A stretch of DNA of 64,000 bases from Raphanus sativus (Eukaryota; Streptophyta; Magnoliopsida; Brassicales; Brassicaceae), in contig NC_079516.1 of NCBI RefSeq assembly GCF_000801105.2, forward strand, positions 2,976,001-3,040,000, read 5' to 3'. The notes under the pieces were generated by a model. That model searched no databases. It was given only the letters and a program-made list of their open reading frames with translations, and had not been told where the DNA came from. Shown one piece after another: positions 48,196 through 62,900 of this stretch; positions within the stretch are counted from its first letter, which is position 1; each line of letters begins with the position of its first letter. The translations under genes and the position numbers were made by a program.

Positions 48196-48775
48196 TAAAC
48201 TGAAAAAGAAATTTATCTTGTTATAAGGAAGTGTGAGGATGATGTGCAGGGGATGAAAGCTGACCTTTTATAGGTGGAGATCCACCGTCTCTAAAAGAGA
48301 TAAGAAGCATGCATCCCGTAACGTTTCAGAGGAGATGAATCGCAGATGAACCGACACGAACGGAGCTCGACCCAGAGATTCCTAAAGAAGATTTGTCTCT
48401 CACAACCTTCCAAAAACACCATTGTCGGTTGACCTAATCGGCTCGAATCTTAGAAATCATTTGGTCGCCAATGTTGAGGAAGACGAAGGTCAATGTCAGC
48501 TTAGTTTTTGTTTATTTTATGAGCCCAAATAACAAAATACCAATCCCACGAAATCACACTCGTAATAACCCATTAATAACGCTAACGAAAAGTAATAAAA
48601 CGCGATTCCTTTTTAATTTAGATACATGGTTAAGGTATTCAGTCGAAGCCCAACACGTTTGAGTTTTAATGAAACGCAAAATTTCAACCGAGACTACCAC
48701 GTGTTGCGATTTCCTTGCAGTATTTGATGACATGGCACTCTAAGAAGAGAGTTACCTTCTGCTTTATATATTAGA

Positions 48776-49501
48776 TTATCTTTGTTTAATCTGAGTATAC
48801 TGGAGATCGAGACCCAAACTAATCTTCAAATGAAGGTGCAGTCCATTGATGGATCTTTTTTTCCGAATTTTCAAATGGACCGAAAATTTAGTATATATTT
48901 GTGTGACCACAAATCAGGGTAATCTGAGTGTCAACAGATTCAAATTCAGATTCTTTAAAAACCCAGAATTCGTGGTTAATAATCCTGTAGTTTGAAAGAA
49001 AATGATTGATTGGAATGATATTTCATTGCTCAACAAATAAACTCGATAACAACAACATGATCTCGTTTATAAAATGTTTGAAATTAGAAAATAGATAAAA
49101 TGGTGAAATTTATAACAACAACACATAATGATGATCTCGTTTATAAAATCTAACACAGTTTTGTCTGAACGAATTTTACAGTCAGTCAAACAAAAAGGGT
49201 GAAATTATTGTAGGAAACAAAATTGAAAGTTGAGTATATGTAGAACTAAACAAGCAAAACAAAAACATATAAACTGAACATGAAATGTTTTAGAAAATAA
49301 AATAAAATAACTGACGGTACAATAAAACACTAAACCGGACAAACATGAAGAGTGCCACGTGTAGATTTCCAATTGGTGAGTAGAAGAACATTTATATATA
49401 TGAGGTAACAACCAATCACGCATCGTCGTCACCTTCGGCACCACTACTCCTTTTCAAACTCCATTCCTCTACAATCTTTAAGCTCTAATCGATAATCGAC
49501 A
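48776..49501. promoter_or_regulatory. Upstream region of UGP1
   Basis: AT-rich, with a CACGTG G-box at 49356-49361, a TATATATAT at 49393-49401 and a CCAAT at about 49412. The ATG is at 49502. No other gene recognised. Confidence 0.5.
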
Positions 49502-53363
<3,862 letters not shown>

Positions 53364-53759
53364 ATAAGAAGACACATTCAGAGTCTTCTTCCCTTTCTCA
53401 TGGAAGACACATAGTGATACTGATACTCCATTCGTTAATGAAAATAATAATTGATTTTGCTTTCTTTAATTTCTCCGCAAGTACAATCAAGTTTGGGTAT
53501 GTTCTGGTTCTTTCTTTCCACAATCATTTTGTTCTCTTTGATAACCGATTATTTTATTTACATAATTATGGTTTTGATTCAGTACTTATACAAGCTTATT
53601 ACATTTGAGTCTACCACTCTTACACATTGGTCCCGTCGAGTTTTGTTATAACGCTAAAACCACTATGATGACAACATAAAAACATCTTTACTATAGTGTC
53701 TTTTATTATTATAGTCAGAAAATCTATCTTATTAAAGCTGAAGTACAATTTCGGTGTGT

Positions 53760-54780
53760 TTGGATACTTGGATAAGAGTTTAAAAAGGAAGTTTGTTTGG
53801 AACATGGATAAACAATATTAAATGAGAATTTTTGGAAAAAGGAATAGCAGTATATTTACTTTCTTTTATTTACAGATTTAGTCATTGCATTTATAAAAAA
53901 TATGTATTTTCCTTTTTGTAATTTTTTTATTTAGATTTTACCACTACATTTAAATTCAATTGAAAATAATTTAATTATAATCCAAACTTATCTAAACAAT
54001 TGATGTCTCCATATATTGATCATTATTAATATGTAAAATTACTATTAAAAAAACATATTCACTTATTTTAACCAAACACATAAAAATATATATATTTTTT
54101 TTTACAAAATCAGTTAGACACTAAACATTCGGAATACCCATTTAGGTACGAGTCGTTTCTTTCGGATATAGTTTTTTGGGTTTGAAATTTTTTTTTAGTA
54201 CTTTCTTTTTGTGTTTTCTTTATTTATAGATTCTACCATTGCATTTAAAATTAATTTAAATTAATTAATAAAATTTCAAAATTATCTAAACAAATCGATA
54301 TTCATATATTGATCATTATTAATATTGTAAAATATTAGTAAATAAAAATTTATATTAACTTCATTTATCCAAACACATAAAAATATTTTCTATTTGTTTA
54401 CAAAATCAGTTAGGCATATACATTCATGTATCCATTTAGGTACGGGTCTTTCTTTCGGGTATATATTTTTGTTGGTTTTGATATTTCTTTTTAGGTACTT
54501 CCTTTTTGTATTTTTTATTTACAGATTATACCACTGCATTTCAAATCAATTAAAATTCATTAATTACAATTCCAAAACTTACTGAAAACAAACGTATTTC
54601 ATATATTGATCATTATTAATATTTTACAAATATTACTGAATAAAATTTATATTTCACTTAATTTAGCCAAACACATAAAATATTTTTTATTTGTTTACGG
54701 AATCCGTTAGAAATAAAATATTTGGTACCCATTAGGTACTGTCAATTTTTTGGTATAGATTTTTTTGTTTTGATATTAGG
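53760..54780. repeat. Tandem repeat of about 297 bp, three to four copies
   Basis: The marker CCAAACACATAAAA occurs at about 54072, 54369 and 54667 (spacing 297 and 298). Between markers the order is constant: AAATCAGTTAGACA-like, CCATTTAGGTAC, TTTCTTTCGG, a T-run, TACCA(C/T)TGCATTT, and CATATATTGATCATTATTAA. A partial copy precedes the first marker. Copies are about as diverged as an old array. No coding potential. Confidence 0.85.
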
Positions 54781-54906
54781 CCATTTTTGGATATAAATTT
54801 ATGTGTGAGTTTCAAATTGAATCCCCCGGGTCTGTATGAATTTGTTCTAATGTATAGGAAACTAAAAATGTTCAAATAACGAAAGTATTTGAAAATGATT
54901 TATATT

Positions 54907-55006
54907 NNNNNNNNNNNNNNNNNNNNNNNNNNNNNNNNNNNNNNNNNNNNNNNNNNNNNNNNNNNNNNNNNNNNNNNNNNNNNNNNNNNNNNNNNNNNNN
55001 NNNNNN
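54907..55006. other. Assembly gap (100 N)
   Basis: Exactly 100 N, the conventional length for a gap of unknown size, between the 297-bp repeats and the decayed MULE. Confidence 0.99.
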
Positions 55007-55323
55007 AGCATACCTTCAACTACCATACCAGAAGATGGATGAGATAATGGAGCCTTTTCTCGAGATGGTCCCTTATCTGATTGTGGAGTGCGGAGACCAG
55101 ATGCATGGGTTGGAGCGATACACTTATGAGAGACTCCTCAAAGATGTACCCACGGCCAACAATGGTGATTGTGGCGTGTACGCTGCAAAGTACATTGAAT
55201 GTGCATGCTCTTGGGTCCCCTTTAGCCCTTAAAGACTTTGCTAGGGTCCAATGCGAAGACTATGAGGGATACTATGCTTTGGCTATATGGACGGAGCTTG
55301 TTGATCAGCATCTTGAAAGATAA
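55007..55323 (+). pseudogene. Ulp1-type (C48) cysteine protease fragment
   Basis: Encodes FLEMVPYLIVECGDQ and the catalytic-Cys motif NNGDCGVYAAKYIEC, then, after one extra base near 55203, ALGSPLALKDF and YYALAIWTELVDQHLER with a stop. This is the C-terminal end of the Ulp1/SENP-like domain carried by KAONASHI-type MULEs; the His and Asp segments would lie in the gap. Broken by the frameshift. Confidence 0.8.
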
Positions 55324-55575
55324 TGGATGGTGGTATGTTTGTAGGCATGTATGGATTAGATTACACAATCAATTTGTATAGATTTTTTAAACTTGTATTA
55401 GATTTTTTAACTTGTATAGATTTTTTAACTGTATAGATACACAAATCAATTTGTATATTTGAACTATTTGTATACACAAATCTATTTGTATATTTGAACT
55501 ATTTGTTTACACAAATCTATTTGTATGTTGTGGGCATGTATGATTTATTTGATATTTCTAACTTGTATAGATTTT

Positions 55576-55985
55576 TAACTTACAAATAAGTCGTCTGGAA
55601 GGTTTTCCAGCTGGACGACTTACAAATAAGTCGTCTGGAAGGTTTTCCAGCTGGACGACTTACAAATAAGTCGTCTGGAAGGTTTTCCAGGCTGGACGAC
55701 TTACAAATAAGTCGTCTGGAGGTTTTCCAGGCTGGACGACTTACAAAAATACACTTGAAGGGATAGTAGAAGGTAGTCTAAACACTGGACGACTTAAATA
55801 CACTGGACGACTTAAATACACTGGACGACTTCGTAAAAGGTCGTCTAAAAATACACTTGAAGGGATAGTAGAAGGTAGTCTAATACACTGGACGACTTCG
55901 TAGAAGGTTAGACGAAACACTGGACGACTTAGAAAATAGTCGTCTGGACGGGGTAATCAAGACTGGACGACTTATATTTAGGTCG
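55576..55985. repeat. 40-bp tandem array with GACGACTT/AAGTCGTC palindromes
   Basis: Four units of 40-41 bp start at 55581, 55621, 55661 and 55702, each with TACAAATAAGTCGTCTGGAA and GGTTTTCCAGCTGGACGACT. The rest to 55985 is irregular (CACTGGACGACTT repeats and a duplicated ACACTTGAAGGGATAGTAGA). Each unit can form a hairpin through GACGACTTA and TAAGTCGTC. Confidence 0.9.
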
Positions 55986-55999
55986 TCTGGACAACTAGT

Positions 56000-58452
56000 C
56001 AACTGTTTGTGTACATTGTGGTTTCGTATGGCCAGGTTTCCTTGCAGTTTGAGCATCTCCGTGCCCTTGTTTCTTCCTGGTTTGTGTCCCCTCATCCTAG
56101 ATAGCTCCAACCAAGATTGCCATCTTGATTTCTTCTGTCTCCCCGGACCACGGCTTTACGTTTGGAGGAAAGCATTCTCGTTCCTCAATATGTTGTGACA
56201 CGATAGGATATATATTCTCTGAGTATCCTGCATACAGATGATTCTTTGAGTAAAGTGGACATACAAGTGTGTCGATAATGCACACCAGCATGTGTTCCAG
56301 CTGCTATGCAGCATGAGAGCAAGGTATATTTCTCCACTCCATAGACACCACAACCACACTTTACATGTTCCAAATCAACCGCACAGTCCATTTTGCCACC
56401 TTTGACAAAGAAACGCCATCCATCAATTGGTTCGACCGTCATCGTATCCGCTATCTCTGATCGAACAGCAAGCAAGTATTCAACACCCCGGCTATGTACA
56501 GTTGGGAGACTCAAAGCATCTTGTCTCCTTTTTCCAATACCATTTTCCTAACTTCTGCCTTATGAACTCCAGCAGGAACGGAATCGGAAATCCTCTTGCT
56601 CGCTTCAGTGCGGAATTAATAGAGATTCAGCGATGTTGCTTGTGTTTTTATGTTGAACCTGTTCCCCTTACAATAAACCCTTGACCATAGCTTGGCGTCG
56701 GCCTTCTCCAAATACGTTGCAAGTTCCGGGTTTGCACTCCGTATCTCAGCCATGTACCGGTTAAAATCGTGAACCGTTGCGCATAAGCAGCCCCTTTCAC
56801 CAAGTACATGAGATGTTTCCCTTTAAACTTTTTGACAATGTTATCTTGAAGGTGATAATAAATATTCTCGGGTTGCCCAAGGAAACACCTTTCTCACACG
56901 CACTTTTAATGGCCGCGTGCCGGTCAGGAGACTATCACCAGAGGCTTGTCATGAGATATTACAACTAGCCAATTTTGTTGAAAAACCATTCACAAGAAGG
57001 TTCATCTTCAGCATCCACGATCCAAAAGCCAATGGGAATATCTGAAAATTGCCATCTTGTGCGGCTGCAACTAACATAACACCTCCATACTTTCCACTTA
57101 GGTGAGTTCCATCCACCACATGACCCTTCTCTGATACTTAAAACCTTTGATAGAAGCTCAAAAGAGAGAAATAGATACTTAAATCTTTTCTCAGAATCAA
57201 GTTCTATAGCCGTGATAGAATCAGGATTTGCAAATGGATTTGCTCGAGATATGAAGGCAGACGCGAATACCCTTCTTCTGCTGATCCTCTCACCAATTTC
57301 TGTGCATATAACAGTGCTCTGTATGAAGTGGTGTAATCAAGCGTCATGCCAAACATGTTCTTCATTGCATCAGTGATATGCTGTGGAGTTATCCCATCAA
57401 TGATCCCAACACGATCAATGAAAAGACTACCAAACATACTTTGGAGTACAGTGTCTCCGCTGAGCGATTCGGTCTCCAATTGAGCATAAATGTTTTTCCA
57501 CATACTTTGTTACCCAAAACGTGTTTGACCCATGGTTTCACACTCGCTCTGATCTTCCATCCACAACCGCTAACCCGACATATTGCCACAAGGAGAGTTT
57601 TTGTTGATTTGTATATTCTGAAAGAAAACCTACCCCTCACTGCTGTCAACCGCAGCTCTGAAAGCAGTGCATCCTTGCTAACAAAACTCTGTTGTGACAT
57701 AGATGCTGGTACAATCCGATTTTCCTCCTTCAATAGCATTTGTCTTAGCATATGTCTTTTCAATTTTCTTCAAAACAAATATTATCATCATCTTCCTCGT
57801 CCTCATCTAGAACCTTTCCATAAAGACTGTAATCCCCACCATTCTGATCCGTTTCACCAACAATAGTGTTATCAGCATCCTCCTCCCCATTTTCCTCCTC
57901 CCCATTTTCCTCCTCCCCATCTTGATTTTCATCTTCAACAGAGACTCATTATCACCAACATCTTCAAAACATTCATCAGCCTCATCATTATCACCAACAT
58001 CTTCTTCCCATTCACCAGCTTCATCATTATCACCAACATCTTCTTCCCATTCACCAGCTTCATCATTATCACCAGCTTCTTCTCTTTTCTCTGAAACCGT
58101 TTCCACCTTGCTGCGGCTTGATACACAAAGACATACTCTATGCGTTTGAGTATCTCGAGCAAGTTTCGAACTTGTCTATCACTTGTAACATGAATGGGGG
58201 GACTGCTTGAGTCATCATCATTTCTGCTGGTAATGAGTAGCTAATCTCCACAGTCACTGATCTCATGTCCAGGTTATAATCTTCTTGAGCCATTGCAACA
58301 AGTTCAGCATGTGTTGAATCTTCATTCAATAAAAACAATCTTGCTCCTTTGAGATCATCAACCACAAAATCCCAACGGAAATCTCTCAACAACCATTCTC
58401 CATACACTGCATGTAACTTAAAAATCATCTGCAAATATTCAAAATAAAACAC
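56000..58452 (-). pseudogene. MULE transposase fragments
   Basis: In minus-strand order: PB1-like start (VVDDLKGARLFLLNEDS, from 58452), an acidic linker with a 36-bp repeat (DNDEAGEWEEDV), the MuDR zinc/DNA-binding region (CRVSGCGWKIRASVK, near 57570), YTTSYRALLYAQKLV, the catalytic VVDGTHLSGKYGGVMLVAAA (near 57100), the SWIM-type CGCGVYGVEKYTLLSC (near 56330), and a basic tail with RKPGHTKPQCTQ. Many frameshifts and stops separate them. It is diverged from the intact transposase at 10664 and not its recent copy. Confidence 0.78.
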
Positions 58453-58497
58453 ATTTAGTAAACATAGAGAAAATGAAGAAGTTCAACAAACATTATC

Positions 58498-59345
58498 GCA
58501 GACGACTTAGATTTTTAAGTCGTCCAGAAGACTTAAAGGTAAGTCGTCTAAAGAGGTCACTTTGCAATTGAAATTAAAAGGGACGACTTAATTCTAAGTC
58601 GTCCGGCTTTGTTTGTTAAAAAAAAAAATTCAGACGACTTATATATAAGTCGTCTACGAAAAACGGGCTAGTTTTTGCATTTGACCGAATCGTGTCAGAT
58701 CTTTGACTATTTCTGGACGACTTATAAATCAGTCGTCTCTGGAAAGTAAAAATTTCAATATTTTATTCAAACTAGACGACTTACACGTAAGTCGTCCCAG
58801 GTTAGTTTTGTAATTGAAAAATAAAACTTGAAATTTAACTTTCTCCAGACGACTTAACTAAAAGTCGTCCAGCTAGACGACTTAATTTAAGGTCGTCCGG
58901 GATAAGCAAGGTTTGGACGACTTTATTGGGAAAAATTCTGGACGACTTTGCTTTCCCCGGACGACTTTAAATTAAGTCTTCTGACGGGACGACTTTTATT
59001 ATGTCGTCTAATAAAAATTAAATTATGAAGTTTTATTTTTCAACTACAAACTAACCTAAGACGACTTACACGTAAGTCGTCTAGTTTAATAAAATATTGA
59101 AATTTTAACTTTCCGAGAGACGACTGAATTATAAGTCGTCCAGAATAGTCAAAGATCTGACACGATTCGGTCAAATGCAAAAACTAGCCTGTTTCTCGTA
59201 GACGACTTATATATAAGTCGTCTGGACTGTTTTTTTCACCAAACAAAGCTGGACGACTTAGTTTAAGTCGTCCGTTTGACCAGAAGACTCATCAGTAAGT
59301 CTTCTACATACAGATGACTTACTTGTAAGTCTTCTACGCGAACAG
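58498..59345. repeat. Long foldback built of GACGACTT/AAGTCGTC palindromes
   Basis: More than ten short palindromes of the form GACGACTTA...TAAGTCGTC with different centres. In addition, 58582-58840 is an inverted copy of 59021-59272: for example TCAGATCTTTGACTATT faces AATAGTCAAAGATCTGA, and ACTAGACGACTTACACGTAA is repeated in mirror position. The arms are about 255 bp with a centre near 58930. It lies beyond the 5' end of the decayed transposase. Confidence 0.88.
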
Positions 59346-59939
59346 ATTTTGAAAAAAATTCAAATTCGTACCTTCAACTAGGTGAGATGACTTTGTTTGC
59401 ACACAGGGTCTTCTCCAACCACCCAGAACCTCAAACGAAAGCAACCGTAAGTCAAAACGAAAAGAAATATGGCTCCAAACAATTTTGAATCAAAAGCTTC
59501 AGTTTTTGGATGAATATGGAGAGAAAGTGAAAGAAATGTTGTTTTTAGTTCATAACAATTGAAACAGAGAGAGTGTAAAGAGATTTACGTGCATTAAAGG
59601 GCATTAAAAGCTCCAAACAGTTCGTACAAGTTGTTCCCACTATTCATGGCAGTGGCAATATTGTAAATACTTGAAGAAAATGAGGTTGAGACAGTAAAGA
59701 AGCCATTTTCGAAAAAAAAAAAAAAAAAGGGTTAATGGCTTTTCGTAGATAAAATGCAGATGTGGGGTTAAAAACTCAAAAAAAAAATGAGTCAAAAGAA
59801 AAGGTTAGTTTTCTGTTTGAATTCAAGTTTTGAGTCACTTTTGCAATAAGCCCACAACTATACATTTAAACAAGATTTACATATTTATTGAGTTTTTTTA
59901 AAAATTTGTGGGTTCACCTCTACGGAAATATAAATTTTC

Positions 59940-62900
59940 GTTAATTTCTATAAATACTGAAGTTTATACTCATTAAAGTTATTTAAAATTTTCTGACTAC
60001 ATTATAAATTTGTATTAATCTATTACAAAACCTCTTTGAACATTATCCTATGTCAGTGTCAGTTTTCAGTAATTGCTCCATATACTAAAGTTTATACTCT
60101 TTACTTTTGTTTAAAAAATTTCAAACCACATTCTACATTTGAATTAACGTATTCTAAACTATCTTTCATGGTATATAGGATTCATTCTATTTTTTTTTTA
60201 AATTTAGTTTAGTAAAATTTCATATACTGCCAAGATCACTGGAATTATCATTATAAAATCTTCATTATCTTGAGAAATGGAGACTACAAAGGTTCTAAAA
60301 TCTTTGACCATTATTTTATGTCAGTGTTCGATGAAACTATACACTAAAACAAGATTTTCATATTTTTGAATTTTTTTTCAAAATCCGTGGATTATCCCCT
60401 TCAAAATATTAAGTTTTTGGTAAATACTCTATATACTGAAGTTTATACTCTTCATTTTAGTTAAAAATTTTCAAACCATATTCTACATTTGAATTAATGT
60501 ATTATAAATTATCTTTCATGGTATATAGGAATCATTCTAATTTTTTAATATTTTATTTGGTAAAATTTCATATATTGCCTAGTTCAATGAAATTTTCATT
60601 ATAAAATCTTCATTATCTAAAGAAACGGAGACTACAAAGGTCATAAACTCTTTGACCATCATCTTATTTCAGTGATCGATGAAACTATACACTAAAACAA
60701 GATTTTTATATTTTTGAATTTTTTTTCAAAATCCGTGGGTTAACCCTTTCAAAAATATTGAGTTTTCGGTAAATGCTTTATGTACAGAAGTTTATACTCG
60801 TCACTTTAGTTTAAAAATTTCAAACCACATTCTACATCTGAATTAACGTATTCTAAATTATCTTTCATGGTATATAGAAATCATTCTTACTTTTTAAAAT
60901 TTAGTTTACTAAAATTTCAAATATTGCCTAGATTAGTGGAATTAGCATTCTAAAATCTTCATTATCTAGATAAACGGAGACAAAAGAGTTTCTAAACTCT
61001 TTGACCATCATCTTATGTTAGTGCTCGATGAAAATATATAATAAAATCAGATTTTCATAGTTTTGAAAATTTTCCAAAATCCGTGGGTGAGCCCTTCTAA
61101 AATAATGAGTTTTTGGTAAATGATCTATATACTAAAGTTTATACTCTTTACTTTTGTTTAAAAAAATTCAAACCATCTTTCATGGTATATAGGAATCATT
61201 CTAATTTTTTAATATTTAGTTTAGCAAAATTTCATATATTACCTAGATCAGTGGAATTAACATTATAAAATCTTCATTATCTAGAGAAACAGAGATTACA
61301 AAGGTTCTAAACTCTTTGACCATCATCTTATGTCAGTGCTCGATGAAACTATACACTAAAACCAGATTTTCATATTTTTGATTTTTTTTTTCAAAATCCG
61401 TGGGTTAACCCCCTTCAAAAATATCAAGTTTTCGGTAAATGCTCTATATACTGAAGTTTATACTCTTCACTTTATTTTAAAAATTTCAAACCACATTCTA
61501 CATTTGAAATAATGTATTCTAAACTATCTTTCATGGTATATAGGAACCATTCTAATTTTTTTAATATTTAGTTTACTAAAATTTCATATACTGCCTAGAT
61601 TAGTGGAATTAGCATTATAAAATCTTCATTATCTAGAGAAACGGATATAACAGAGGTTCTAAGCTCTTTGACCTTCATCTTATGTCAGTGCTCGATGAAA
61701 CTATACACTAAAACCAGATTTTCATATTTTAAATTTTTTTCCAAAATGCTTGGGTTTAACCCCCCCCCCCTTCTAAAATAATGAGTTTTCGGTAGATGCT
61801 CAATATACTGAAGTTTATACTCTTCACTTTAGTTTAAAAATTTCAAACCACATTCTTCATTTGAATTAATGTATTCTAAACTATCTTTCCTGGTATATAG
61901 AAATCATTCTAATTTTTTAAAATTTAGTTTACTAAAATTTCATATACTGCCTGATTAGTGGAATTAGCATTATAAAATCTTCATCATCTAGAGAAACAGA
62001 GACAACAAAGGTTCTAAACTCTTTGACCATCATCTTATGTTACTGATCGATTAAAATATATACTAAAATCAGATTTTCATATTTTTGAAAATTTTCAAAA
62101 TCCATGGGTTAACCCATTCTAAAATAATCAGTTTTTGGTAAATGATCTATATACTGAAGTTTATACTCTTTATTTTTGTTTAAAAAATTTCAAACCACAT
62201 TCTACATTTGAATTAACGTATTCTAAATTATCTTTCATGGTATATAGAAATCATTCTAAATTTTTAATGTTTAGTTTAGTAAAATTTTATATACTATCTA
62301 AATTACTGAAATTAGCATTATAAAATCTTCATTATCTAGAGAAACGGAGACAACCGAGGTTCTAAACTCTTTGACCATCATCTTATGTTAGTGCTCGATG
62401 AAAATATACACTAAAATTAGATTTTCATATTTTTGAATTTTTTCCAAAATCCGTGGGTCCCTTCTAAAATAATGAGTTTTTTTTTTGTAAATGCTTACTA
62501 TACTGAAGTTTATACTCTTCACTTTAGTTTAAAATGTAAAACACTTTCTACATTTGAATTAATGTATTCTAAATTATCTTTCATGGTATATAGGAATCAT
62601 TCTAACTTTTTAATATTTAGTTTACTAAAATTTCATATACTGCCTAGATTAGTGGAATTAGCATTTTAAAATTTTCATTATCTAGAAAAACGGAGACAAC
62701 AGAGTTTCTAAACTCTTTGACCATCATCTTATGTTAGTGCTCGATGAAAATATACACTAAAACAAGATTTTCATACTTTTGAATTTTTTTCAAAATCCGT
62801 GGATTAACCTCTTCTAAAATAGTGAGTTTTCTGTAAATGGTCTATATTGAAGTTTATACTCTTTACTTTTGTTTCAAAAATTTAAAACCACATTATACAT

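Larger units (their letters stand above)
45366..48775 (-). mobile_element. Non-autonomous Helitron (3410 bp) with a captured gene
   Basis: Read on the minus strand the element starts TCTAATATATAAAG after an A (48776) and ends CCGGTCCTAG before a T (45365), the A/T insertion site and TC...CTRR ends of Helitrons. Ten bases before the 3' end is a hairpin of 7 bp, CCCGCCC-loop-GGGCGGG (45376-45392). No Rep/helicase is encoded. The interior holds a broken RRM gene in the same orientation and AT-rich filler. It lies between HDG8 and UGP1. Confidence 0.8.
55007..59850 (-). mobile_element. Decayed Ulp1-type MULE
   Basis: A Ulp1 protease fragment on the plus strand (left) faces transposase fragments on the minus strand (right), separated and followed by palindrome-rich arrays. 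This is the same convergent layout as the intact MULE at 9666, in the opposite orientation. The left end is lost in the gap, and I could not fix the right end, which lies somewhere near 59720-59850. All frames are broken. Confidence 0.7.

Noticed and set aside
55576..59345. CRISPR-like regularly spaced repeats
   Set aside because: Spacers are repeated too and the units are palindromic pieces of a plant transposon; the organism is a eukaryote.
62135..62669. Two similar 62-78 aa open frames
   Set aside because: They are the same satellite monomer read in one frame; chance openness.
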